Positions 8,022 to 13,723 of a stretch of DNA of 13,723 nt are shown in pieces (position 1 is the first letter of the stretch; each line of letters begins with the position of its first letter). The stretch lies in the NCBI GenBank assembly GCA_046723645.1, contig JBKOUY010000244.1, forward strand, positions 1 to 13,723, given 5' to 3'. This DNA is from DASQUK01 sp046723645. Lineage in GTDB: Bacteria; Actinomycetota; Acidimicrobiia; Acidimicrobiales; VFJN01. Position numbers and translations under genes: made by a program. The notes beneath the pieces are model-generated. The model saw nothing but the letters and a program-made list of their open reading frames with translations. It ran no database searches and was not told the origin of the DNA.

Positions 8022-8060
8022 ATGGCGTGGGACACAGGCTGGGTGGGCGCACGGGCATGA
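8022..8060 (+). CDS. Possible 12-codon leaderless leader ORF before the HAD gene
   Basis: ATG at 8022 opens a 12-residue frame (MAWDTGWVGARA) that ends in TGA at 8058-8060, overlapping the ATG of the HAD phosphatase as ATGA at 8057-8060. The -10 box TAACCT at 8009-8014 places the transcription start at this ATG. The phosphatase itself has no clear Shine-Dalgarno sequence, so re-initiation from this short frame would explain its translation. The peptide has no recognisable function and no run of one amino acid that would suggest attenuation. The case rests on position only; alternatively the phosphatase starts at the in-frame GTG at 8027. Confidence 0.35.
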   Translation: MAWDTGWVGARA

Positions 8061-8800
8061 CCTGGCTCCTCGATCTCGACGGCGTGGTGTGGCTCGCCGA
8101 GCGTCCCATCACCGGCGCCGCGGACGCGGTGGCCCGGCTGCGGGGTGCCGGCGAGCGGGTGGTGTTCGCCACCAACAACTCCTGGGCCCGCCTCGCCGAC
8201 CAGGAGACCAAGCTCGAGCGCATGGGGATCCCTGCGGTCGGCGACGTGGTGACGTCGGCCATGGCGGCGGCGAACCTGGTCGAGCCCGGCGAGCGGGTGC
8301 TGGTGGCCGGCGGGCCGGGCGTCGTGGAGGCGGTCGCCGGGCGGGGCGCCGAGCCCGTGCGGGAGGGCGATGCCGACGCGGTGATCGTGGGGTTCCACCG
8401 CGACTTCGACTACGAGCGGCTGCGGCTCGCCATGACGGCCGTGCTCCACGGCGCCCGCCTGATCGCCACCAACGACGACGCCACGTACCCGACCCCGGAC
8501 GGGCCGATACCCGGGGGCGGATCGCTGGCGGCGGCGGTCGCGTATGCGTCGGGCGTGACGGCCACGGTTGCGGGTAAGCCGCACCGACCAATGGCCGATC
8601 TGGTCCGGGCGATCGCGGGCGGCGAGGGGATGGTCGTGGGCGATCGTCCCGAGACCGACGGTGCCTTCGCCGCCGTGCTCGGCTACCGCTTCGCCCTGGT
8701 CCTCACCGGGGTGACGGGCGAGGCCGACCTGCCCGTCCGCCCCCAACCCGCGATCGTCGCTCCGAGCCTGGCCGACCTGGTGACTCAGTACCGCCGGTAG
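8057..8800 (+). CDS. HAD-superfamily subfamily IIA phosphatase (NagD / phosphoglycolate-phosphatase-like)
   Basis: A 247-residue HAD-type hydrolase with all four catalytic motifs in place: motif I DLDGVVW with nucleophile D6 and acid D8, motif II FATNNS at 37-42, motif III lysine K174 in AGKPHRPM, and motif IV GDRPETD at 195-201. The C2-type cap lies between motifs II and III, including VIVGFHRDFDYERL and IATNDDATYPTPDG, which is characteristic of the IIA/NagD group. Substrates in this group range from sugar and nucleotide phosphates to 2-phosphoglycolate; none can be chosen here. The ATG at 8057 is preferred because motif I must lie within about ten residues of the N-terminus; an in-frame GTG at 8027 would add MGHRLGGRTG. 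From memory, M. tuberculosis Rv1692 is the counterpart in the tlyA-nadK-recN cluster. The last 16 bases overlap the end of the convergent rhomboid gene. Confidence 0.9.
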   Translation: MTWLLDLDGVVWLAERPITGAADAVARLRGAGERVVFATNNSWARLADQETKLERMGIPAVGDVVTSAMAAANLVEPGERVLVAGGPGVVEAVAGRGAEPVREGDADAVIVGFHRDFDYERLRLAMTAVLHGARLIATNDDATYPTPDGPIPGGGSLAAAVAYASGVTATVAGKPHRPMADLVRAIAGGEGMVVGDRPETDGAFAAVLGYRFALVLTGVTGEADLPVRPQPAIVAPSLADLVTQYRR

Positions 8801-9567
8801 TCGCTGCCCCAGGGATCCGGGTACCGAGTCGCGGGCCTGGCCCGATCGCCGTAGCCCCGCAGCAGCAGGCCGACCAGCACGCCGAAGGTGAACCCGCCGA
8901 CGTGCGCCATCCAGGCGACGCCTTCGTTGGGGTCCGTGAAGAACTGGAGCACGAACCAGACCCCGAGCACGACCTTCGCGGGCACGTTGACCAACACGAA
9001 GATGACGATCGTGCGCACGCGGGCGTTGGGGAACCAGATGAGGTATGCGCCCATCACCGCCGCGATCGCCCCCGAAGCGCCGATGGACGGGACCGTCGAA
9101 TCCCGGCTGACGGCCACGTGTGCCAGCGTCGCTACGATCCCGCCCACCAGATAGAACGCCGCGAAGCCGAGCCTGCCCAGCCGGTCCTCGACGTTGTTGC
9201 CGAAGATCCACAGGAACAGCATGTTGCCGCCGAGGTGAAGCAGGCTCCCGTGTAGGAACATCGAGGTGAGGATCGCGAGGTAGACGTTCTTGCCGGCATC
9301 GAACGCCGGCGTCTGCCCCCGGTCGATGTTGCACGCGTTGTCCTCACCCAGATTGAACGTTGCCTGCACCTCGGCCGTCGTCAGCGGGCGCTGTTCCAGG
9401 ACCTCGCAGGGGATGGCCGCGTACTTCAGGTCGAACCGGACGTCGTCGACGGTCTCCTCGAACGGGCTCGGCTGCCAGAAGAAGTACGCCACGACGCACG
9501 CGGCGATGATCAGCAAGGTGACGACCGGCCGCCGGGAAACCGGGTTGTCGTCGTAGAGGGGCAGCAC
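8785..9567 (-). CDS. Rhomboid-family intramembrane serine protease
   Basis: A 260-residue membrane protein with a complete rhomboid core. A first hydrophobic helix (VVTLLIIAACVVAYFF, about 15-30) is followed by an ~65-residue loop, then the helices carrying HGSLLHLGGNMLFLWIFG at 106-123, FAAFYLVGGIVATLAH, GASGAIAAVMGAYLIW with nucleophile S165, IVIFVLVNVPAKVVLGVWFV, and AHVGGFTFGVLVGLLL with catalytic H222. The Ser-His dyad and the HG...N motif are intact, so it should cleave transmembrane substrates; these are unknown. Two cysteines, C54 and C79, lie in the first loop and could form a disulfide if it faces outward. I chose the GTG at 9567 (complement at 9565-9567) because LPLYDDNP is a usual rhomboid opening and the -10 box TACGGT sits 8 nt before it. 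The longer in-frame ATG at 9633 would place that promoter inside the gene and add an Arg-rich stretch. Confidence 0.9.
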   Translation of the reverse strand: MLPLYDDNPVSRRPVVTLLIIAACVVAYFFWQPSPFEETVDDVRFDLKYAAIPCEVLEQRPLTTAEVQATFNLGEDNACNIDRGQTPAFDAGKNVYLAILTSMFLHGSLLHLGGNMLFLWIFGNNVEDRLGRLGFAAFYLVGGIVATLAHVAVSRDSTVPSIGASGAIAAVMGAYLIWFPNARVRTIVIFVLVNVPAKVVLGVWFVLQFFTDPNEGVAWMAHVGGFTFGVLVGLLLRGYGDRARPATRYPDPWGSDYRRY

Positions 9568-9575
9568 CGCCGGGA

Positions 9576-9581
9576 ACCGTA
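9576..9581 (-). promoter_or_regulatory. -10 box (TACGGT) for the rhomboid gene, near-leaderless
   Basis: Read on the minus strand, TACGGT lies 8 nt before the GTG at 9567 and no ribosome site is present between them, so the message would begin within a base or two of the start codon. It belongs to a 95-base divergent region whose other side serves the phasin-like gene. Confidence 0.45.
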
Positions 9582-9650
9582 TCGGGCGCCGGCGGGGTGT
9601 GAATCCGCGTGCCGGCGACCCGCGACCGTGCACCAGGGCAGGTACGGTCG

Positions 9651-9656
9651 TATCTT
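9651..9656 (+). promoter_or_regulatory. -10 box (TATCTT) for the phasin-tlyA-nadK-recN operon, leaderless
   Basis: TATCTT, the most AT-rich TANNNT box in this part of the window, ends 6 nt before the ATG at 9663. With no Shine-Dalgarno sequence in TCCACC, leaderless transcription is the simplest reading. TACGGT at 9643-9648 is a second, slightly upstream candidate. Confidence 0.5.
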
Positions 9657-9662
9657 TCCACC

Positions 9663-10199
9663 ATGCCTGATAACGATCTGCTGAAGCGGTTGCTCGACGC
9701 CGGCATGACCTTCACGGCGATGACGCAGGCGCGGGCCGAAGACCTCATCCGCGATCTGGTGCGCGCCGGCGAGGTGCAGGCGGAACAGGCGCAGTCCGTC
9801 ATCGACGAGCTGTTGGACCGGAGCCGCCGCAACAGCGAGCGCCTCATCGACGCCGTCCGCGCCGAGATCCAGCAGCAGATGGCCAGCCTCGGCCTCGCCA
9901 CCAAGAACGATGTCGAACGCCTGGAACGCCGGATCGCCGAGGTGTCCGCCGCACGGGGTACCCGCAAGGCGACGGCCAAGAAGGCGTCGACGCGCAAGGC
10001 GACCAAGGCGGCGAGGAAGTCCGGCGGGCGGGCGTCGACCGCCAAGAAGGCGACCGCCCGCAAGGCGGGGGCCACGAAGGCCGGGGCCAAGAAGACCGGA
10101 GCCAAGAAGACCGGAGCCAAGAAGGCCGCCCGCAAGGCCACCAAGTCGTCCAGGTCGTCGAGCGCGTCAAAGGCGACCAGGGCGCGGTCGACCCGCTGA
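9663..10199 (+). CDS. Phasin-like protein with lysine/alanine-rich histone-H1-like C-terminal tail
   Basis: A 178-residue two-part protein. Residues 1 to about 98 are almost entirely amphipathic helix, with DNDLLKRLLDAGMTFTAM, ARAEDLIRDLVRAGEVQAEQ, a coiled-coil-prone AEIQQQMASLGL, and KNDVERLERRIAEV. This resembles the phasin-like polyhydroxyalkanoate-granule regulators related to Pseudomonas PhaF. Residues 100-178 are a strongly basic low-complexity tail of KKA, RKA and GAKKT units like bacterial histone-H1-like proteins, expected to bind DNA non-specifically. In PhaF such a tail links granules to the nucleoid; whether this organism makes granules is not shown here. The ATG at 9663 is chosen over an upstream GTG at 9609 because of the -10 box TATCTT immediately before it and because the helical domain begins there. 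It heads the operon with tlyA, 17 nt before its proposed start. The name is a structural resemblance, not proof of function. Confidence 0.82.
   Translation: MPDNDLLKRLLDAGMTFTAMTQARAEDLIRDLVRAGEVQAEQAQSVIDELLDRSRRNSERLIDAVRAEIQQQMASLGLATKNDVERLERRIAEVSAARGTRKATAKKASTRKATKAARKSGGRASTAKKATARKAGATKAGAKKTGAKKTGAKKAARKATKSSRSSSASKATRARSTR
10068..10127 (+). repeat. Four 15-base tandem repeats encoding GA(K/T)K(T/A)
   Basis: Four consecutive 15-base units of the type GGAGCCAAGAAGACC start at 10068, 10083, 10098 and 10113. Units 2 and 3 differ at one base; the others differ at a few positions. They encode GATKA, GAKKT, GAKKT and GAKKA in the basic tail of the phasin-like protein. In-frame units of this kind can change number by slippage or recombination without breaking the gene. 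Confidence 0.8.
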
Positions 10200-10202
10200 G
10201 CC

Positions 10203-10208
10203 GGGGAG
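10203..10208 (+). promoter_or_regulatory. Ribosome binding site supporting the ACG start of tlyA
   Basis: GGGGAG lies 8 nt before ACG 10217 and shortly after the phasin-like stop at 10197-10199. It is 59 nt from the GTG at 10268, too far to serve that codon. Its position is the main reason to place the tlyA start here. Confidence 0.55.
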
Positions 10209-10216
10209 CTACCGCC

Positions 10217-11053
10217 ACGCCCCCGGTCCGCCGGAGGCTCGACGCCGAGCTGGTCCGCCGGCGGCTCGTGACGAGCCGGACACAGGCCCGCGAGGCCATC
10301 GATGCCGGCCGCGTCACCGTTGACGGCGCCCCGGCGCTGAAGGCCGCCCGGCAGGTGGCGCCCCACGAGGCGGTCGTGGTGCAGGGCGAGGGGCCACGCT
10401 TCGTCGGCCGCGGGGGCGACAAGCTGGCGGCCGCGCTCGACCGCTTCGCGGTGCCCGTGGAGGGCGCGCGGGCGCTCGATGCCGGTGCGTCGACGGGCGG
10501 GTTCACCGACTGCCTGCTCCAGCACGGCGCCAGCCGCGTGGTGGCCGTCGACGTCGGCTACGGGCAGCTACACGAGCGCCTGCGCGCCGACCCGCGCGTC
10601 GAGCCCGTCGAGCGCACCAACGTGCGCGACCTGGCGCCCGGGGCCCTCGGTCCGCCATTCGACGTGGTCGTGGCCGACCTGTCGTTCATCTCGCTACGAA
10701 CGGTCCTCGGCCCGCTGCTCCGGCAGGCGGCGCCGGGCGCCCACCTCGTGCTGCTGGTCAAGCCGCAGTTCGAGGCCGGCCGTGACGAGGCGACCCGCGG
10801 CCGCGGGGTCATCCGCGACCCGGGGGTGTGGCGGCGCGTGCTCGACGAGGTGCTGATCGCGCTCCGCGCCACCGGAGCCGCGATCATGGGGGCCATGGTG
10901 TCACCGCTCACCGGCGCCGACGGCAACGTGGAGTTCTTCGTGCATGCCCGCGCCGCGACCCCCGGCGACGCCGATGGCATGGGCGCCCACGCGGCGGCAG
11001 CGGTGGACGAGGCGTTGGCGCTGGTCGACCCACCCCGCCCCGGCGGGTCGTGA
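10217..11053 (+). CDS. tlyA: TlyA-family rRNA (cytidine-2'-O)-methyltransferase, proposed ACG start
   Basis: TlyA methylates the 2'-OH of cytidines in 16S and 23S rRNA (in mycobacteria this confers capreomycin sensitivity). The protein has an N-terminal S4 RNA-binding domain (RRRLDAELVRRRLVTSR, then AGRVTVDGAPALK) and an FtsJ-like SAM methyltransferase domain: FVGRGGDKL, the SAM loop ALDAGASTGGFTD at 86-98, VDVGYGQLHERLR, ADLSFISL from 153, VKPQFEAG and GNVEFF. A K69-D154-K182-E239 tetrad is present. The S4 sequence RRLDAELVRR lies upstream of the first ordinary start codon in this frame (GTG at 10268), and no in-frame ATG, GTG or TTG exists before it. ACG at 10217 is preceded by GGGGAG at 10203-10208 with 8 nt spacing and gives 278 residues, close to the usual length. 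A CTG at 10196 or an assembly error (ATG read as ACG) are alternatives. nadK follows after 15 nt. Confidence 0.9.
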   Translation, partial: TPPVRRRLDAELVRRRLVTSRTQAREAIDAGRVTVDGAPALKAARQVAPHEAVVVQGEGPRFVGRGGDKLAAALDRFAVPVEGARALDAGASTGGFTDCLLQHGASRVVAVDVGYGQLHERLRADPRVEPVERTNVRDLAPGALGPPFDVVVADLSFISLRTVLGPLLRQAAPGAHLVLLVKPQFEAGRDEATRGRGVIRDPGVWRRVLDEVLIALRATGAAIMGAMVSPLTGADGNVEFFVHARAATPGDADGMGAHAAAAVDEALALVDPPRPGGS

Positions 11054-11068
11054 GGGTGTGATGCCGCC

Positions 11069-11923
11069 ATGGCCACCGTCGGGATCATCGTCCATCACGA
11101 GCGCGAGCAGGCGGCCGAGCTGGCACGTGACGCCGTGGCATGGCTGCGCGAGCGGGGGCACGAGGTCCGTGTTCCACTCCATGACGCCGCGATCGCCGGG
11201 CTGACCGGCGTCGGCACCGCCGAGGCGGACTTCGCTCGCGGCCTCGGCGTCGCCATCAGCCTGGGTGGCGACGGCACCATGCTCCGCACGGTCGATCTGG
11301 TGGCGGCCGAGGGCGTGCCGGTCATCGGGGTCAACGTCGGCCAATTGGGGTACCTCACCGAGGTGGAGCCGGCCAGCATGCGCATGGCCCTCAAGCGGTT
11401 CCTCGCCGGTTCGTACGACGTCGAGGAGCGGATGATGCTGGCGGTCACGGTCGAGGCCGCCGGCTTCGAGGATGACGCGCACCTCGCCCTCAACGAGGCC
11501 GTGCTGGAGAAGACACCGATGGGACACACCGTCCGGCTGGGGGTCAGCGTCGACGGTGAGTTCTTCACCCCGTACGCTGCTGACGGCCTGATCGTCGCCA
11601 CCCCCACGGGGTCGACGGCCTATGCCTTCTCGGCTCGGGGACCCATTGTCGAGCCGACCCATCGCTGCCTGCTGATGACTCCGGTGTCGCCGCACATGCT
11701 CTTCGACCGTTCGCTCGTGCTCCCGCCCACCGCCAGCGTGCGGATCGAGGTGCTCGACGAGCGCGCCGCCACGCTGTCGCTGGACGGGTCGAACCTCGGA
11801 ACCCTGCGCCCCGGCGACGCCATCCGGGCCACAGGCGCCCGGGAGTCGGCGCGGTTCGTCACGTTCGGACCTCGCGACTTCCTCCACATCCTGAAGGCCA
11901 AGTTCGGTCTGAGCGACCGCTAG
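11069..11923 (+). CDS. nadK: NAD kinase (ATP/polyphosphate-dependent)
   Basis: Phosphorylates NAD to NADP, the only route to NADP(H) in most bacteria. The 284-residue protein has the family's fold and motifs: an N-terminal Rossmann-like half (VGIIVHHEREQAAELA), the GGDGT motif at 66-70 with the catalytic Asp, VIGVNVGQLGYLTEV at 85-99, the NE pair at 142-143 (ALNEAVLEK), and the conserved substrate loop LIVATPTGSTAYAFSARGP at 174-192. The C-terminal strand LSLDGSN completes the family pattern. The length and motif spacing are normal. The start is the ATG at 11069, 15 nt after the tlyA stop, with GAGGGTG at 11052-11058 as ribosome site; an ATG at 11061 is in another frame. It lies between tlyA and recN, exactly the order known in actinobacteria. 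The choice of phosphate donor cannot be told from the sequence. Confidence 0.96.
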   Translation: MATVGIIVHHEREQAAELARDAVAWLRERGHEVRVPLHDAAIAGLTGVGTAEADFARGLGVAISLGGDGTMLRTVDLVAAEGVPVIGVNVGQLGYLTEVEPASMRMALKRFLAGSYDVEERMMLAVTVEAAGFEDDAHLALNEAVLEKTPMGHTVRLGVSVDGEFFTPYAADGLIVATPTGSTAYAFSARGPIVEPTHRCLLMTPVSPHMLFDRSLVLPPTASVRIEVLDERAATLSLDGSNLGTLRPGDAIRATGARESARFVTFGPRDFLHILKAKFGLSDR

Positions 11924-11931
11924 GTGACCGA

Positions 11932-13596
11932 GTGATCCTCGAACTGGCCGTCCGCGATCTCGGGGTCATTGCCGAGCTGCGCCTCGTGCTCGGCCCGGGC
12001 ATGACGGCGCTCACCGGCGAGACCGGCGCCGGCAAGACCCTGGTGGTCGATGCCATCGAGCTCCTGGTGGGCGGACGCGCCGACCCGGTGCTCGTGCGGA
12101 CGGGCGCCGACGAGGCGTGGGTCGAGGGCCGCTTCGTCCGGCCCACCGATGGTGCGGGCGACGGCGCCGGCGACGGTGGGATCGACGCCGGCGACGAGGT
12201 CGTCCTGGCCCGCGCCATTCCCCGCTCGGGCCGGAGCCGCGCCTACATCGACGGCCGGCTGGCGACCGCCGGCGAGCTCGCGGCGATCGGCGCCGAGCTG
12301 GTCGACCTCCACGGCCAGCACGCCCACCAGTCGCTCCTCCACACGGCGGCCCAGCGCGAGGCGCTCGACCGGTTCGGCGGCATCGACCTCGGCCCGCTGC
12401 AGGCGGCCCGTCGGGAGATCGGCGCCATCCTCGACGAACTCGCCGGGATGGGCGGCGACGAGCGGGCGCGTGCCCGCGAGCTCGACCTGCTGCGCTACCA
12501 GGTGTCGGAGATCGACGCCGCCGCCATCGCCGGCCCCGGCGAGGACACGGCGCTGGAACGCCTCGAGGACGAGCTGGCGGACGCCACGGCGCATCGCGAG
12601 GCCGCGTCCGGCGCCGTGATGGCGCTCAGCGGCAACGGGGCCGGCGACGTGGCCGAGCCCACCACATCGGCGGCGGATGCCATGGGCGCGGCGCTGGCGC
12701 TGCTGGCCGGGCGGGCCCCGTTCGTCGACGCCGAGGCGCGGCTGCGGGCGTTGGCGGCCGAGCTGAGCGACGTCGCCGGGGAGCTCCGCGCCGCGGGCGA
12801 GGCGATCGACGAGGACCCGGAACGGCTCGCCCAGGTGCGCGAGCGCCGGCAGCTCCTCCACGACCTCCGGCGCAAGTACGGGGAGACGCTCGCCGACGTG
12901 CTGGCCGAGGGCGACGGCCTGCGGGCCCGGTTGGCGGAGCTCGAGGACCACGACCGGCGGGCGGCCGAGCTCGACGCCCGCCTCACGGCTGCGCGTGCCG
13001 CGGAGGCCGAGGCGGCGGCGAAGGTTGCCACCGCCCGGAAGAGCTCGGCACCCCTGCTGGCGGCCGAGGTGCAGGCACACCTGGCCGAGCTGGCCCTGCC
13101 CAAGGCGCGGGTCGAGGTGGTGGTGGGCGGCGACGACCCGGGCGACGACGTCGAGCTGCGGCTCGCCGCCAACCCGGGAACGCCGCCCCTCCCGCTGGCC
13201 AAGGTGGCCTCGGGTGGCGAGCTGGCGCGGACCATGCTCGCGTTGCGTCTCGTGCTCAGCGCCGCGCCCCCGACCCTGGTGTTCGACGAGGTCGATGCCG
13301 GCATCGGCGGCGCGGCTGCGGTCGCCGTCGGCCGGTCGTTGGCGCGCCTGGCCCAGCAGCCGCACCAGGTGCTCGTCGTGACCCACCTGCCGCAGGTCGC
13401 GGCCTACGCCGACGCCCAGGTCCGGGTGGCCAAGCAGAGCGACGAGTCGACGACCGTGGCCCGGGTGAGCGTGCTCGACCATCCCGACCGGGTCATCGAG
13501 CTGTCGCGCATGCTCTCGGGCCAGCCCGACAGCGACGCCGCCCGTGTCCATGCCGCGGAGCTGCTGGCGACCGCGGCCGGGGAACGGGGAGGCTGA
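11932..13596 (+). CDS. recN: DNA repair protein RecN (SMC-like ATPase)
   Basis: RecN is an SMC-family ATPase recruited to double-strand breaks that helps RecA-dependent recombination. The 554-residue protein is full length. The N-terminal ATPase half has Walker A GETGAGKT at 29-36 after LRDLGVI-type RecN openings, then the family motif LVDLHGQHAHQSLL at about 123-136 (the Q-rich RecN signature). The middle third, about 150-400, is Ala/Glu/Arg/Leu-rich and predicted coiled coil with a hinge, including LRRKYGETLADVL. The C-terminal half carries the ABC signature ASGGELARTMLALRLVL near 425, Walker B TLVFDEVDAGIGG near 446 and the His switch VVTHLPQVAAYAD near 482. The GTG start, 8 nt after the nadK stop, gives the standard MILEL-like beginning; AGGTGA at 11922-11927 is a modest ribosome site. 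Only one base separates its stop from the next gene, so it is mid-operon. LexA control is common for recN, but no SOS box is seen directly before it. Confidence 0.96.
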   Translation: MILELAVRDLGVIAELRLVLGPGMTALTGETGAGKTLVVDAIELLVGGRADPVLVRTGADEAWVEGRFVRPTDGAGDGAGDGGIDAGDEVVLARAIPRSGRSRAYIDGRLATAGELAAIGAELVDLHGQHAHQSLLHTAAQREALDRFGGIDLGPLQAARREIGAILDELAGMGGDERARARELDLLRYQVSEIDAAAIAGPGEDTALERLEDELADATAHREAASGAVMALSGNGAGDVAEPTTSAADAMGAALALLAGRAPFVDAEARLRALAAELSDVAGELRAAGEAIDEDPERLAQVRERRQLLHDLRRKYGETLADVLAEGDGLRARLAELEDHDRRAAELDARLTAARAAEAEAAAKVATARKSSAPLLAAEVQAHLAELALPKARVEVVVGGDDPGDDVELRLAANPGTPPLPLAKVASGGELARTMLALRLVLSAAPPTLVFDEVDAGIGGAAAVAVGRSLARLAQQPHQVLVVTHLPQVAAYADAQVRVAKQSDESTTVARVSVLDHPDRVIELSRMLSGQPDSDAARVHAAELLATAAGERGG

Positions 13597-13597
13597 C

Positions 13598-13723
13598 GTG
13601 GCGATCGCGGACGGCGACAAGGTCGACGCCACGCCCGGCGATGCCCCCGACGGGTCCGGCGAGCGCGTCGCCGGCGCGCCGGGCCACCGCGCATCCCGCC
13701 GCCGGCGCCGCGCCACGCGCCGC
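13598..13723 (+). CDS. N-terminal fragment of an Arg-rich protein downstream of recN
   Basis: GTG at 13598 begins one base after the recN stop and has a strong ribosome site, GGGGAGG at 13586-13592, 5 nt upstream. The frame stays open to the window edge for 42 residues. The first ~30 are a flexible Asp/Gly/Pro/Ala stretch and the last ten a strongly basic cluster (ASRRRRRATRR). No domain is reached. In the mycobacterial tlyA-nadK-recN locus the next gene encodes a SteA-like cytokinetic-ring protein, and that position makes SteA the first hypothesis, but nothing in these 42 residues proves it. The start signals make the coding call reasonable. Confidence 0.6.
   Translation, partial: MAIADGDKVDATPGDAPDGSGERVAGAPGHRASRRRRRATRR

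Noticed and set aside
6825..8060. A plus-strand open frame of 411 codons opposite DUF1015
   Set aside because: It is a mirror of DUF1015. Only its last 13 codons, including the stop (8022-8060), are kept, as a possible leader ORF, because of the promoter just before them.
9568..9633. A longer start for the rhomboid at the ATG whose complement is 9631-9633
   Set aside because: It adds an Arg/Pro-rich stretch not typical of the family and would put the -10 box TACGGT inside the coding region.
9609..9662. An 18-residue N-terminal extension of the phasin-like protein from GTG 9609
   Set aside because: The extension would be read through the promoter-like boxes at 9643-9656 and lacks a ribosome site; the helical domain begins at ATG 9663.
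11924..11935. GTGACCGAGTGA between nadK and recN as a mini-ORF with GTGA overlap
   Set aside because: It is only three codons with no independent signal; it is simply the short spacer before the recN GTG.
11920..13716. A minus-strand open frame of 598 codons opposite recN
   Set aside because: It mirrors the recN codons and has no recognisable domain; RecN motifs are complete on the plus strand.

Overview
The window is about 13.7 kb of very high-GC DNA with the hallmarks of a high-GC actinobacterium. It has strong G/C third-position bias, GTG and TTG starts, actinobacterial-type -10 boxes (TANNNT) placed so that several genes look leaderless, and a gene order (TPR protein, HAD phosphatase, tlyA, nadK, recN) that I recall from the tlyA locus of Mycobacterium tuberculosis. 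Two predicted F420-type enzymes, a fused KorA plus KorB, and an FbaB-type class I aldolase would suit a deep-branching actinobacterium such as an acidimicrobial lineage. That placement is inference; no rRNA or other taxonomic marker is present.

Layout, left to right. Positions 2-1054: C-terminal part of a TPR protein with a long disordered Arg/Gly/Pro-rich front. 1156-2208: class I fructose-bisphosphate aldolase. 2404-4287 and 4290-5312: korA and korB, the fused alpha/gamma and the beta subunits of a 2-oxoacid (probably 2-oxoglutarate):ferredoxin oxidoreductase. 5400-6338: a luciferase-like F420-type oxidoreductase. Facing it on the minus strand are a Rv1155-like PPOX/F420 enzyme (6361-6771) and a DUF1015 protein (6783-7973), apparently one operon. 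8057-8800: HAD-IIA phosphatase, preceded by a possible 12-codon leaderless leader ORF. 8785-9567, minus: rhomboid protease, convergent with and overlapping the HAD gene. From 9663 a rightward operon runs: a phasin-like protein with a histone-H1-like lysine tail, tlyA, nadK, recN, and the start of an Arg-rich protein cut by the window edge.

The right half is a conserved informational/cofactor cluster: ribosomal RNA 2'-O-methylation (TlyA), NADP supply (NadK) and double-strand-break repair (RecN). The left half is central carbon metabolism: aldolase at triose/hexose level and a ferredoxin-linked step at 2-oxoglutarate. No ferredoxin gene lies in the window. I saw no tRNA, rRNA, CRISPR array, insertion sequence or phage gene, and no gene-free stretch above 300 bases.

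The most useful small-scale observations are these. The S4 domain of tlyA extends upstream of every ATG/GTG/TTG codon, which points to an ACG start at 10217. There is a recurrent -10 box 6-8 nt before start codons (leaderless genes). There is a divergent doubly leaderless promoter region between the rhomboid and phasin-like genes. I did not find a convincing undescribed multi-gene system.
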